Assembly: GCF_900105355.1 (NCBI RefSeq)
Contig: NZ_FNSC01000001.1
Location: 682,001 to 746,000, forward strand
DNA length: 64,000 nt
Direction: 5' to 3'
From: Pseudomonas anguilliseptica
Lineage (GTDB): Bacteria; Pseudomonadota; Gammaproteobacteria; Pseudomonadales; Pseudomonadaceae
The notes beneath the pieces are model-generated. The model searched no databases. It saw nothing but the letters and a program-made list of their open reading frames with translations, and was not told the origin of the DNA. The translations under genes and the position numbers were made by a program. Positions 41,480 to 51,066 of the stretch are shown piece after piece (the stretch's first letter is position 1; each line of letters begins with the position of its first letter).

Positions 41480-43390
41480 GTGCTGCAACGCTTAGCTTTT
41501 TCCATCCTAATCATGCTGAGCCTAGCCCTGCTGCCTGGCCTTTCGAGTGCAGCCATCACTCTCACGCCCACCAGCAGTGGCATTTCCCTGAACACCGACT
41601 TCGAACTGCTGGAAGACAGCAGCGCACAACTGACCATTGCCGATATGGCCGACCCGGCCATTCAGAGCCGCTTCCAGCCGGCCAATGGCCGCGCCAGCGT
41701 AGGCCAGAGTCTTAACCCCTGGTGGATCAAGGTTACCCTGCAGCGCACTAGCGATGCCCCCAGCCAGTGGTGGCTGGAAGTCAGTTCGGTCACCCAGCTC
41801 GACCTGCGCCTGTACCTGCCTGGGCAGAATGGCCGCTGGCAGGAGCGACAATCCGGCGAGCTGGTCAACCATAAAGAAGGCCGCGATCACGAATTCCGCC
41901 ACATGCTGTTCAAGCTGCCGGAGCTGAGCCCACAACCGCTGACCTTTTATCTGCGCAGCTATGACCCGGCCGGCAACTCGTTCCCGATGCGCGCCTGGCA
42001 GCTGGATCAGCTGATCCAAGGCGCCGCAGAAGAGAACCTCGCACTTGGCGTGGTCTACGGCATCATCGCCGCACTGCTGCTGTACAACCTGTTTATCTTC
42101 TTCAGCCTGCGCGACTCGGCCTATTTCTGGTACGTGCTGACCACCGCCGGCGCGCTGCTGATGATCCTCAGCATGAGCGGCCATGGTTTTCAGTACCTGT
42201 GGCCAAACAATCCTGTGCCCTTCTGGCTGGACCGTGTCACCCTGCCATCGCTGTGGGGCTTCTGCGCCTGCCGCTTTACTCAATGCCTGATGCAAACTCG
42301 CACCCATGTGCGCTGGGCTCATCATCTGCTGAGCCTGGCCTGCATCTGCTATGTGATTGCAGTCGCCCTGGAGGGCCTGGGACAACGCCATACCGCTGCC
42401 TGGATCATTGCCCTGCTATCGCTGACCAGCATCCCTGCAGCGCTGGGCTCGGCCCTGATTCGCTGGCGCCAGGGTTACTTCCCGGCCCTGCTCTATCTCT
42501 TTGGCTATGGCCTGATTCTCGGCAGCATCAGTCTGGCGCTGATGCGCGCCACCGGCCTGGTACAGCCGGCCACCTGGAATGCTTATGTATTCCCGCTGTC
42601 AGTGGCAGCCGAGTCGATCCTGTTCTCCTTCGCCCTGGCGTACCGTATCCAAACGCTCAAGCAGGAAAAAGCCGAAGCCCTGGAACAGGCCGATCGCGAA
42701 AAAACGGCACGTCTGGCGCAGATGCAAGGCAGCGCCGATGAACTGCAAAGTGCGGTCAAACTGCGTACTGCCGAACTGGCGCAGGCCAACCAGCAACTCT
42801 GCGAACGCGAGCGCGAGCTCCAGCACGTCGCCTTCCACGACCCGCTGACCGAGCTGCCCAATCGACGTTTTCTGGTCGAGCGCTGCGAAGCGGCGCTGGC
42901 CAATGCCCGTCGGCACAATGAAGCCACGGCTCTGCTGCTGATTGACCTCGACCATTTCAAACCGATCAACGACAAATACGGCCACGATGCCGGCGACCTC
43001 ATGCTGCAAAGCATCGCTCAACGTCTGCGCGAGCACGTACGCTCGGGTGATGCGGTGGCGCGCCTGGGTGGCGATGAATTTGCCGTACTGATCTGCGGCG
43101 AGGACGCCGAACAGCATGCCCGCGATATCGCCCGCCGCCTGCTGGACGAGCTGGCCAAGCCGGTGGCCTACGGTGCCGACCGCCTCACCGTAACCATCAG
43201 CATCGGCGTGGCGCTGTATCCGCGTCACGCCAGCAACTTCACCACGCTGTACAAGGCCGCCGACGAAATGCTCTACAAGGTCAAGAGCCGCGGTCGTTCA
43301 GGCTCGGCCGTTTGCGGGGAGAACGGCGAGCTGAGCAGCAGCGCGCGCCTGCAACTGGATGTGCTGAATGTACCCAGTGGCTTGGGCTGA
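41480..43390 (+). CDS. 7TM-DISM diguanylate cyclase, intact copy
   Basis: A 636-residue inner-membrane enzyme that would make cyclic di-GMP. Order: signal peptide (MLQRLAFSILIMLSLALLPG), periplasmic 7TMR-DISMED2 domain, seven membrane helices from about residue 190 to 390, a coiled coil (QEKAEALEQADREKTARLAQ) and a C-terminal GGDEF domain. The active site is intact (GGDEF at 530-534) and the inhibitory I-site RSGD lies five residues before it. GTG at 41480 is chosen over GTG 41474 because it matches the paralogue; AAGGGG precedes it. In P. aeruginosa a similar gene (PA4929) lies beside alr. Confidence 0.9.
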   Translation: MLQRLAFSILIMLSLALLPGLSSAAITLTPTSSGISLNTDFELLEDSSAQLTIADMADPAIQSRFQPANGRASVGQSLNPWWIKVTLQRTSDAPSQWWLEVSSVTQLDLRLYLPGQNGRWQERQSGELVNHKEGRDHEFRHMLFKLPELSPQPLTFYLRSYDPAGNSFPMRAWQLDQLIQGAAEENLALGVVYGIIAALLLYNLFIFFSLRDSAYFWYVLTTAGALLMILSMSGHGFQYLWPNNPVPFWLDRVTLPSLWGFCACRFTQCLMQTRTHVRWAHHLLSLACICYVIAVALEGLGQRHTAAWIIALLSLTSIPAALGSALIRWRQGYFPALLYLFGYGLILGSISLALMRATGLVQPATWNAYVFPLSVAAESILFSFALAYRIQTLKQEKAEALEQADREKTARLAQMQGSADELQSAVKLRTAELAQANQQLCERERELQHVAFHDPLTELPNRRFLVERCEAALANARRHNEATALLLIDLDHFKPINDKYGHDAGDLMLQSIAQRLREHVRSGDAVARLGGDEFAVLICGEDAEQHARDIARRLLDELAKPVAYGADRLTVTISIGVALYPRHASNFTTLYKAADEMLYKVKSRGRSGSAVCGENGELSSSARLQLDVLNVPSGLG

Positions 43391-43458
43391 TTACACGAAG
43401 GCAGCGATCAACGCTCACAGCACAGTTATCACCAAACCAATGTCGTGCCGGCAACTTC

Positions 43459-43472
43459 TGTGAACGATCACA
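43459..43472 (+). promoter_or_regulatory. Inverted repeat TGTGA-N4-TCACA before the second cyclase gene
   Basis: TGTGAACGATCACA lies 11 bases upstream of a -10-like TATACT (43483-43488). Arms match CRP/Vfr half-sites, but the spacer is four rather than six bases, so it is not a standard Vfr site. The other cyclase gene has the same TATACT (41429-41434) without this repeat. Confidence 0.4.
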
Positions 43473-43522
43473 CAGCTGCGCCTATACTCGCGCAAACGCC
43501 ACTCGACATCAGGAAGTCCGCA

Positions 43523-45426
43523 GTGCAGCGCCTCACCTTATCCATCCTGCTATTGCTGAGCCTGTTTAGCGGCCCGAGCTTTGCCAACCCGGTGCTGCTG
43601 AGTGCGCCAAGTAGTGGCAGCGTGCTCAACGGCAGATCGAACTGCTGGAGGATGTCGACGGCCAACTGAGCATTGCCGACATGACCGACCCCGCCGTGCA
43701 AAGCCGCTTTCAACCCGCCGCCGGACGCACCAGCGTGGGTCAGAGCGGCAACCCCTGGTGGATCAAACTCAGCCTGCAGCGCAGCAGTGACGCGCCCGCA
43801 CAATGGTGGCTGGAAGTCGGCGCGGTCACCCTGCTCGACCTGCAAATATTCCTTCCTAGCGCCACAGGCCAATGGCAACTGCGCCAGGCCGGTGAACGCG
43901 TCGGTTTCGCCGAAGGCCGCGACCACGATTACCGCCGCGCGTTATTCCGCCTGCCACCGCTCGGCGAGCAGGCGCAAACCATTTACCTGCGCACCTTTGA
44001 TCCGGCCGGCAACTCCTTCCCGCTGCGTATCTGGCAGCTGCACGACCTCGAGCAACTGGCCAAGCGCGAGCATCTGGTGCTCGGTCTGATCTACGGGGTG
44101 ATTCTCGCCCTGCTGCTGTACAACCTGTTTATCCTGCTGGCCCTGCGCGACCCGGCGTACCTCTGGTATGTACTGACCATGGCGGCCTCACTGGTATGTA
44201 TTGCCAGCATGAGCGGCCACGGCTTCCAGTACCTTTGGCCTGACGACCCGGTGCCCGCCTGGCTGGATCGCATCACCCCGCCCATTCTGGTCAGCCTCGG
44301 CATCCTGCGTTTTGCCCAGGCACTGCTGTCCACCCGCACCACCCTGCGCATTGCCCACACCATCCTCAACGGCTGTATCGTGGTCTACCTGCTGGCCCTG
44401 GCGGTCAACCTCGCCGGCTATCGCAGTGAAACCGGCCTGCTGATCGGGCTGATCCCGATTGTCACCGTCCCTACCCTGCTGCTCAGTGCCGTCATCCGCT
44501 GGAGACAGGGCTTTACCCCGGCGCTGTTCTACCTGCTGGGCTACGGCAGCGTGCTGCTGAGCTTTGTGATTCTGGTGCTGCGCGCCGCCGGCGTGGTGCA
44601 GCCGGGCGAGTCCACCGCTTACCTGTTCCCGCTGGCAGTGGCGGCCGAGGCGATCCTGTTCTCCTTCGCCCTGGCTTATCGCATCCAGATTCTCAAACAG
44701 GAAAAGGCCGATGCGATTCTCCAGGCCGACCGTGAAAAAACCGCACGCCTGGCCCAGGCCCAGGCCAATGCCGCCGAACTGCAGCACTCGGTTGAACTGC
44801 GCACCGCAGAACTGGCCGCCACCAATGAACGCCTGCGCCAGCGTGAGCAGGCGCTGCAGCACGCGGCGTTTCACGACCCGCTGACTGAACTGCCAAACCG
44901 CCGTTACCTGGTTGAACGCTGCGAAACCGCCCTGGCCAACGCCCGTCGGCACAGCGAAGCGATTGCCCTGCTGCTGATCGACCTCGACCATTTCAAGCCG
45001 ATCAACGATAAGCACGGCCACGATGCCGGCGACCTGATGCTGCAACAGATCGCCCTGCGCCTGCGTGAGCATGTACGCGCAGGCGACGCCGTGGCACGCC
45101 TGGGCGGCGACGAGTTTGCCGTACTGGTGTGCGGTGCCGATGCCGAAGAGCATGCGCGGGAAATTGCCAATCGCCTGCTCGCCGAGCTGGCCAAGCCGGT
45201 GATGTACGGCGCCGCACGGCTGACCGTGGCCATCAGCATTGGTGTGGCGCTGTATCCACAACACGCCGGCACCTTTACCGCGCTGTACAAGGCAGCCGAC
45301 GAGATGCTCTACCGCGTCAAAACCCGCGGCCGTTCAGGCTCGGCGGTGTGCGGTGAGGGCGGTGAATTGAGCAACAGTGCGCGCCTGCACCTGGATGTGC
45401 TCAGCGTACCCAGCGGCCTACTTTGA
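43523..45426 (+). pseudogene. Tandem paralogue of the 7TM-DISM diguanylate cyclase, frameshifted
   Basis: The GTG at 43523 (AGGAAG six bases upstream) starts a signal peptide MQRLTLSILLLLSLFSGPSF. After NPVLLSAPSSGSVLNG, near 43633, the frame is lost. Adding one base gives NGQIELLEDVDGQLSIADM, colinear with NTDFELLEDSSAQLTIADM in the upstream paralogue. The rest is in the other frame through GGDEF (ARLGGDEFAVLVCG, I-site RAGD intact) to 45426. Expression from the internal ATG at 43681 would give a protein without signal peptide or the first part of the sensor. A one-base sequence error is an alternative. Its stop lies one base from the alr stop on the other strand. Confidence 0.82.
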
Positions 45427-45427
45427 C

Positions 45428-46507
45428 TCAGCTGCTGCGATAGCGCCGTGGCACCCGCGCAGTGACCTTGCTGAGCAGCTCATAACCAATGGTACCGGCC
45501 GCCTGCGCCACCTCATCCACCGGCAACTGTGTACCCCACAACTCGACCGCATCACCTACAGCAGCATCGGGCACGTCAGTCAAATCGACCGTCAGCATAT
45601 CCATCGACACCCGCCCGACCAGTGTCACCCGCTGGCCACGGACGACAACCGGCGTACCGATCGGAGCATGGCGCGGGTAGCCATCGGCATAACCGCAACT
45701 CACGGTGCCGATACGCGACGGCCGCTCAGCTCGCCAGGTGCCGCCATAGCCAACCGTTTCACCGATTGCTACCTCCCGGCAGGCAATCAGCTGTGCGGTC
45801 AGGCTCATCGCCGGGCGCAAGCCCAGCTCAGCGGCGCCCAGCTCAGCAAAAGGCGTGGCGCCATAAAGCATGATGCCGGGCCGCAGCCAATCCATATGCG
45901 CAGCAGGGATGGTCAGAATTGCCGCCGAGTTGGCCAGCGAGCGCTGGGCAAAATCCAGATCCAGCAGATCGAGAAACTGCTCAAGCTGCAGTTCGCTGGT
46001 CTCGCTGCCACGCTCATCGGCACAGGCAAAGTGACTGATCAGGTTCAACTCGGCCAGCTGCGCCGCGCCCTGTAAACGACCATGCCATTCACGCACGGCA
46101 GCGGCGCTGAAGCCCAGGCGATGCATGCCGCTGTCCAGCTTCAGCCACAGATTCAGCGGGCGCGATAGATTAGCGGCGAGCAGCTGCTGCGCCTGCTGCT
46201 CGCTGTGCAACACCAGATCCAGGCCCAGCTGCGCGGCAAACTGATACTCCGCCGCCTCGAAGCAGCCTTCGAGCAACAGAATCCTTGCCTCACCATGCAG
46301 CGCACGCACCTCGGCGGCTTCCTCCAGGCTGGCCACGGCAAAGCCATCGGCAACATCGTGCAAGGCCGTCACCACCTCACGCACGCCATGCCCGTAGGCA
46401 TTCGCCTTGACCACCGCAAATGCCTGTCGGCCCGGCGCACAACGTTTGGCCAGCGCGTAGTTATGGGCGATGGCTGACAGATCAACAGTGGCAACAAGAG
46501 GACGCAT
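45428..46507 (-). CDS. alr: Alanine racemase
   Basis: A 359-residue PLP enzyme making D-alanine for peptidoglycan. The PLP lysine is in AVVKANAYGHG (about residue 33), and the second catalytic base, a tyrosine, is in SCGYADGYPRHAP. DSGMHRLGFS and VSMDMLTVDLTD are family motifs. An upstream in-frame start at 46585 exists, but MRPLVATVDLSAIAHNY at 46507 is the family start. It lies between the cyclase pair and dnaB as in P. aeruginosa, but is separated here from dnaB by two + strand genes. Confidence 0.95.
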   Translation of the reverse strand: MRPLVATVDLSAIAHNYALAKRCAPGRQAFAVVKANAYGHGVREVVTALHDVADGFAVASLEEAAEVRALHGEARILLLEGCFEAAEYQFAAQLGLDLVLHSEQQAQQLLAANLSRPLNLWLKLDSGMHRLGFSAAAVREWHGRLQGAAQLAELNLISHFACADERGSETSELQLEQFLDLLDLDFAQRSLANSAAILTIPAAHMDWLRPGIMLYGATPFAELGAAELGLRPAMSLTAQLIACREVAIGETVGYGGTWRAERPSRIGTVSCGYADGYPRHAPIGTPVVVRGQRVTLVGRVSMDMLTVDLTDVPDAAVGDAVELWGTQLPVDEVAQAAGTIGYELLSKVTARVPRRYRSS

Positions 46508-46634
46508 GACAGGGCTCCACGGCAGGCTAAAGCCGAGCATCTTAACCCCCGACTCCCGAGCTGCAAGCGTCAGGTCGCTCAGCACACTGCGGCGCCGCAG
46601 TTAGCGCCGCAAATTTAATTGCACAGCCGTGAAA

Positions 46635-46660
46635 GCTACTGACAATAAGCTGTCAGTAGC
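46635..46660. promoter_or_regulatory. Operator-like palindrome upstream of the VOC/YafY genes
   Basis: GCTACTGACA and TGTCAGTAGC form perfect 10-bp arms around a six-base spacer. It lies 87 bases before the VOC ATG and 127 bases upstream of alr. A length and symmetry like this is typical of a dimeric repressor site, and the adjacent WYL-type regulator is the obvious candidate. No T-run follows, so it is not a terminator. Confidence 0.6.
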
Positions 46661-46746
46661 ACTCCCCTAGAGTGGGTTCCACAGGCTAGAACGCGCCCTC
46701 AGATACTGCCGCAGCCTGTCGACCCCAACCTTCAAGGAGAGAGAAA

Positions 46747-47112
46747 ATGAATGCGATCAACTGGTTCGAACTATTTGTCAGCAACTTCGAACGTGCCCGC
46801 GGCTTCTATGAACGCGCCCTGGCTACGCCGCTGGAGGTAATGGAGGGCATGGGTGGCCGTATGGCACTGTTCCCCCACGCACTAGAAAGCGGTGTCGGCG
46901 GTTGCCTGAGCGAGTCTGCCGAGCAACAAAGTGGCATTGGCGGCACCCGCATCTACCTGAACGTCGAAGGCCAGCTGGATGCTGTGGTGAACCGCGTCCC
47001 TTCGGCAGGCGGCGTGATTATCCAGAGCAAGATGTCTATCGCGCCGCATGGTTTTATCGCTGTGATAAAAGACAGTGAAGGTAACGAAGTGGGCCTGCAC
47101 AGCATGTCCTAA
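46747..47112 (+). CDS. VOC-family (glyoxalase-fold) protein
   Basis: A 121-residue protein with the paired beta-alpha-beta-beta-beta fold: NWFELFVSNFERARGFYERA at the start and IAPHGFIAVIKDSEGNEVGL at the end, the glutamate/histidine positions used for metal binding in the superfamily. The substrate cannot be told. AAGGAGAG lies seven bases before the ATG. It is followed 62 bases later by a YafY-type regulator, a pairing that is common and suggests the regulator controls it. Confidence 0.85.
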   Translation: MNAINWFELFVSNFERARGFYERALATPLEVMEGMGGRMALFPHALESGVGGCLSESAEQQSGIGGTRIYLNVEGQLDAVVNRVPSAGGVIIQSKMSIAPHGFIAVIKDSEGNEVGLHSMS

Positions 47113-47174
47113 GCCCAGCCCTCCGGGCGTGCGTCAGCGCGCCCGGTCATCCAGAGCGGAACAGCTGAGACAAC

Positions 47175-47876
47175 ATGAGACGCGCCGACCGTCTGTTTCA
47201 AATCGTGCAGTTCCTGCGCAGCCGTCGCCTGACCACCGCCCAGTGGCTGGCCGAGCGCCTGCAGGTATCGGTGCGCACCATTTATCGCGATATCCAGGAC
47301 CTTTCCCTTTCCGGAGTGCCGCTGGAAGGTGAAGCCGGCGTCGGCTACGTGCTGCGCCAACCGATGGATTTGCCGCCCTTGATGTTCGAGCGCGAGGAGA
47401 TTGAGGCGCTGCTGGTGGGCGCGCGCATGGTCAAAGCCTGGGCGGACCCACAGCTGCAACGAGCCGCCGAATCGGCACTGGCGAAAATCCACAGCGTGCT
47501 GCCCAACGAGCTGCGCGATGAGTTCAATCGCAATCAGCTGTTTGCCCCGGAAACCAATCCGTACCCTGTGCACTGGCTCGGCCAGTTGCGCCAGGCCATA
47601 CGCCAGCACCACAAGCTGCTGATCAGTTACCGCGATGAACGCGGCAGAACCAGCCAACGCTGCATCTGGCCGCTGGGGCTGTTTTTCTGGGGGCAAACCT
47701 GGACGCTGTGCGGCTGGCGTGAGCTGCGCAACGACTTCCGCAACTTCCGCATCGACCGCGTGCAGCAGCTGCAGGACCGCGCGGAAATCTTTGAGCCGGT
47801 GGATGGCCAACGCCTGGAGGACTACCTCAAACCGTTTCTGGGCGAACACGCCACCGCACCACTGTACAAAAGCTAA
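47175..47876 (+). CDS. YafY-type transcriptional regulator (HTH-WYL)
   Basis: A 233-residue regulator: N-terminal HTH_11 domain (RRADRLFQIVQFLRSRRLTT, then WLAERLQVSVRTIYRDIQDL) and a WYL domain from about residue 135 (LLISYRDERGRTSQRCIWPL, FFWGQTWTLCGWRELRNDFR). WYL domains often sense small ligands or nucleic acid. It probably acts on the palindrome at 46635-46660 to control itself and the VOC gene. Ends 24 bases from the convergent dnaB end. Confidence 0.87.
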   Translation: MRRADRLFQIVQFLRSRRLTTAQWLAERLQVSVRTIYRDIQDLSLSGVPLEGEAGVGYVLRQPMDLPPLMFEREEIEALLVGARMVKAWADPQLQRAAESALAKIHSVLPNELRDEFNRNQLFAPETNPYPVHWLGQLRQAIRQHHKLLISYRDERGRTSQRCIWPLGLFFWGQTWTLCGWRELRNDFRNFRIDRVQQLQDRAEIFEPVDGQRLEDYLKPFLGEHATAPLYKS

Positions 47877-47899
47877 ACGCCTGAAGCCCGCGCGTCAGA

Positions 47900-49294
47900 T
47901 CACTCGTCTTCGAACTGATAGCTACCCGGCGCAAGGTTCTCAAAGCGCGAAAACTTACCGAGAAACGCCAGCCGCGCCGTACCCAGCGGGCCGTTACGCT
48001 GCTTGCCGATAATGACTTCAGCCACGCCCTTGTACTCGGTCTCGGGGTGATACACCTCGTCGCGGTAAACAAACATGATGATATCGGCGTCCTGCTCGAT
48101 CGCACCCGACTCACGCAAGTCGGAGTTGATCGGGCGCTTGTTCGGGCGCTGTTCCAGGCCACGGTTAAGCTGCGACAGGGCAATCACCGGGCAGTTGAAT
48201 TCCTTGGCCAGGGCTTTGAGCGAGCGGGAGATTTCGGAAATCTCGTTGACTCGGCTGTCGCCGCTGGAGCCGGGAATCTGCATCAGCTGCAGGTAGTCGA
48301 CCATGATCAGGCCGATCTCGCCGTGCTCGCGGGCCAGGCGGCGGGTACGCGCACGCATTTCCGAAGGCGAGATACCGGCGGTATCGTCGATAAACAGCTT
48401 GCGGTCATTGAGCAGGTTGACCGCGCTGGTCAGGCGCGGCCAATCGTCGTCGTCCAGGCGACCGGCACGCACCTTGGTCTGGTCAATGCGCCCGAGCGAG
48501 GCGAGCATACGCATGACGATGGAGTCGGAAGGCATCTCCAGGGAGTACACCATCACCACCTTGTCGCTGCGCATCAGCGCGTTTTCCACCAGGTTCATGG
48601 CGAAGGTGGTCTTACCCATCGAGGGTCGGCCGGCAACGATGATCAGGTCAGCCGGCTGCAGGCCGCTGGTCAGGTTGTCCAGGTCGGTAAAGCCGGTGGA
48701 CAGACCGGTGATGGCGTCGCCGGCATTGAACAGGGTGTCGATGCGATCGATGGCCTTGACCAGGATATCGTTGATCCCCACCGGCCCACCGGTCTTCGGC
48801 CGCGCCTCGGCAATCTGGAAGATCAGGCGCTCGGCCTCGTCGAGAATTTCGGCACCGGTACGGCCTTGTGGCATATAGGCGCTGTCGGCGATTTCACCGC
48901 TGATGCCGATCAACTGGCGCAGCGTGGCGCGCTCACGAATGATCTGCGCATAGGCCTTGATATTGGCCACCGACGGAGTGTTTTTCGCCAGTTCGCCGAG
49001 GTAGGCCAGGCCGCCGACTTGTGACAGCTGGCCTTCCTGGTCCAGCTGTTCGGACACGGTGACCACGTCGAAGGGGTGGTTACGCTCGGCCAGCTTGAAG
49101 ATCGCACGGAAGATCAGGCGGTGGTCATGCCGATAGAAGTCGCCATCGGACACCGCATCGAGCACCCGCTCCCAGGCGTTGTTGTCGAGCATCAGGCCGC
49201 CCAGTACGGCTTGCTCCGCCTCGATCGAGTGCGGAGGCACCTTCAGGGCGGAGGTTTGCAGGTCGTACTGTTCGGGCAGGCTGATGTCGTTCAT
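47900..49294 (-). CDS. dnaB: Replicative DNA helicase
   Basis: A 464-residue hexameric helicase that unwinds DNA at the replication fork. The N-terminal domain starts SIEAEQAVLGGLMLDNNAWE, Walker A is GRPSMGKTTFAMN, Walker B is LIMVDYLQLM and the arginine-rich end region includes KQRNGPLGTARLAFLGKFSR. An in-frame start lies upstream at 49342, inside the terminator region, but MNDISLPEQYDLQ at 49294 is the known family start. No intein is present. Confidence 0.97.
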   Translation of the reverse strand: MNDISLPEQYDLQTSALKVPPHSIEAEQAVLGGLMLDNNAWERVLDAVSDGDFYRHDHRLIFRAIFKLAERNHPFDVVTVSEQLDQEGQLSQVGGLAYLGELAKNTPSVANIKAYAQIIRERATLRQLIGISGEIADSAYMPQGRTGAEILDEAERLIFQIAEARPKTGGPVGINDILVKAIDRIDTLFNAGDAITGLSTGFTDLDNLTSGLQPADLIIVAGRPSMGKTTFAMNLVENALMRSDKVVMVYSLEMPSDSIVMRMLASLGRIDQTKVRAGRLDDDDWPRLTSAVNLLNDRKLFIDDTAGISPSEMRARTRRLAREHGEIGLIMVDYLQLMQIPGSSGDSRVNEISEISRSLKALAKEFNCPVIALSQLNRGLEQRPNKRPINSDLRESGAIEQDADIIMFVYRDEVYHPETEYKGVAEVIIGKQRNGPLGTARLAFLGKFSRFENLAPGSYQFEDE

Positions 49295-49331
49295 AAGGCT
49301 CGGGCAAGGAATTCTGTGTTGGAAAAACAAA

Positions 49332-49363
49332 GGGCACGGCATCGCTTTCGCAATGCCGTGCCC
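49332..49363 (-). terminator. Terminator between rplI and dnaB
   Basis: Read on the - strand, GGGCACGGCAT and ATGCCGTGCCC form an 11-bp stem with an inner GCG-AAA-GCG, followed by TTTGTTTTT. It lies 46 bases after the rplI stop and 38 before dnaB, so dnaB has its own promoter or depends on read-through. Confidence 0.85.
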
Positions 49364-49409
49364 GATGTTAGCGAGCCTGCACTCAAGTGCAAGCCCGTTG
49401 AGCAGCCAG

Positions 49410-49856
49410 TTAAGCGGCTACAACAACAACCTTAACGGTTGCTTCAACGTCGCTGTGCAGGTGCACGGCTACGTCGTATTCGCCGAGTTGACGAATGGTG
49501 CCGTTCGGCAGACGCACTTCAGCTTTGGCCACTTCAACGCCAGAGGCGGTCAGGGCTTCAGCGATATCGTGAGTACCGATGGAGCCGAACAGTTTGCCTT
49601 CATCGCCCGCGGTAGCGGTGATGGTGACTTCCAGTTCAGCCAACTGAGCAGCGCGGGATTCAGCGTAAGCTTTCTTCTCGGCAGCCAGTTTTTCCAGCTC
49701 GGCGCGACGCGCTTCAAACGCAGCAACGTTTGCAGGAGTAGCGGCAGTGGCTTTGCCTTGCGGCAGCAGGAAGTTACGACCGTAACCGGCCTTAACATTC
49801 ACTTTATCGCCCAGGTTGCCCAGGTTGGCGATTTTTTCCAGCAGGATCAGTTCCAT
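49410..49856 (-). CDS. rplI: 50S ribosomal protein bL9
   Basis: A 148-residue L9. It begins [20 protein letters not shown], with the signature [13 protein letters not shown], then the long central helix and the C-terminal domain with [14 protein letters not shown]. It lies at the end of the rpsF-rpsR-DUF2232-rplI unit and is followed by a terminator. Confidence 0.98.
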   Translation of the reverse strand: MELILLEKIANLGNLGDKVNVKAGYGRNFLLPQGKATAATPANVAAFEARRAELEKLAAEKKAYAESRAAQLAELEVTITATAGDEGKLFGSIGTHDIAEALTASGVEVAKAEVRLPNGTIRQLGEYDVAVHLHSDVEATVKVVVVAA

Positions 49857-49877
49857 TTGGTAATAACCTCTTAACTT

Positions 49878-50771
49878 TTAACCTTCACCGTTCGCGGGAC
49901 CCGAGCCTTGTTTGCGCTCAAAGCGACCACGAAAATCAAGCAGACTGTCGACAATGGCCAAAACCACCAGTAACGGATAAGTCAGCTGCATAAACAGCAA
50001 CAACGTGATGTACAACCCGACCAGCCAGAACTTACCTAGCCGACCTTGCGCCACCAGCCCATGCAACAAGGCGATGCCCGCAAACGCCAACGGCACACTG
50101 CATAACGGGGTCAGCATGGCCATTTGCGGACCCAGATTGGGCCCCAACAGCATGCCAACCAGCAGCAACATCGCCAGCGGGGTCGGGAGGCGTAGCGCGC
50201 GAAACTCGCGGCCAAAACCACCCGGGTTATACAACTGCGCCTGCCAGAAGCGCCCAAGCATCAGGCTCAACAAGCTGACTACCTGCAACAACGCCGCGAT
50301 CAATCCGGTCAGTACCGGTGCAATCAGGCTATCCAGGCGCGCTCGCTCATCCACCGACATCTGCTGGTGAACCCCATCAAGCATTTGCGGCATCAGCTTT
50401 TGCAGCTCAAGCGCCATTGCTTGGATGGGTTCGCGGAACACCGCACCCAAGACCAACCCGTACACCAGGCCCAATGCCACGCTGCACAGCAGCACACGAT
50501 TCCAGGACAGGTTGGCGTGTAACAACAACGCCAATCCCAGCGCACCGAGCAACACCAACAGGGTGCGCGGCTCACCGAAATACCACCAGCCAATGGCCGG
50601 CAGCAGGGCCCAGGCGAGGATGCCAGCGGCATCACTCCAACCGCGCCGCAGAAGCACCAGGCTTCCCGCGGCAGCACTCAACCAGAACAACAGCGGCAAT
50701 GCCGCAGAAACCACCACTACAAGAGTGGCCTGCATACGGCCGCGCATAATGAATTCAGCTATGGCGCGCAT
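49878..50771 (-). CDS. DUF2232 (YybS-like) membrane protein in the ribosomal operon
   Basis: A 297-residue integral membrane protein with eight or so helices (for example LVVVVSAALPLLFWLSAAAG, LALLLHANLSWNRVLLCSV and LLLVGMLLGPNLGPQMAMLT). The function is unknown to me. It holds the same place between rpsR and rplI as PA4933 in P. aeruginosa, 36 bases after rpsR, so it is transcribed with ribosomal protein genes. Confidence 0.85.
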   Translation of the reverse strand: MRAIAEFIMRGRMQATLVVVVSAALPLLFWLSAAAGSLVLLRRGWSDAAGILAWALLPAIGWWYFGEPRTLLVLLGALGLALLLHANLSWNRVLLCSVALGLVYGLVLGAVFREPIQAMALELQKLMPQMLDGVHQQMSVDERARLDSLIAPVLTGLIAALLQVVSLLSLMLGRFWQAQLYNPGGFGREFRALRLPTPLAMLLLVGMLLGPNLGPQMAMLTPLCSVPLAFAGIALLHGLVAQGRLGKFWLVGLYITLLLFMQLTYPLLVVLAIVDSLLDFRGRFERKQGSGPANGEG

Positions 50772-50807
50772 GCGATCTATCCCTTACTTCTTGTCGAACA
50801 TCCGGTC

Positions 50808-51038
50808 TCAGCGGCCGTGGCTGTCGGTGTAAGGCAGCAGGGCCAGGAAGCGGGCGCGCTTGATAGCGGTAGCCAGCTGACGCTGATAACGAGCCTTAGT
50901 ACCGGTGATACGGCTAGGAACGATCTTGCCGGTTTCCGAGATGTAAGCTTTCAGCGTGTTGAGATCTTTGAAATCGATCTCTTTCACTTCTTCTGCAGTA
51001 AAACGGCAGAATTTACGACGACGGAAGAAACGTGCCAT
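50808..51038 (-). CDS. rpsR: 30S ribosomal protein bS18
   Basis: A 76-residue S18, standard length. It begins [20 protein letters not shown] and contains [21 protein letters not shown]18 forms a pair with S6 on the platform of the small subunit, and is encoded 28 bases after rpsF. The single Cys in FCRF means this is not a full zinc-binding C+ form. Confidence 0.98.
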   Translation of the reverse strand: MARFFRRRKFCRFTAEEVKEIDFKDLNTLKAYISETGKIVPSRITGTKARYQRQLATAIKRARFLALLPYTDSHGR

Positions 51039-51066
51039 GAGAGTGGCTCCTCAATAGATCCGTGGA

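Noticed and set aside
43459..43472. Vfr (CRP) binding site
   Set aside because: The spacer is four bases; Vfr/CRP sites need six.
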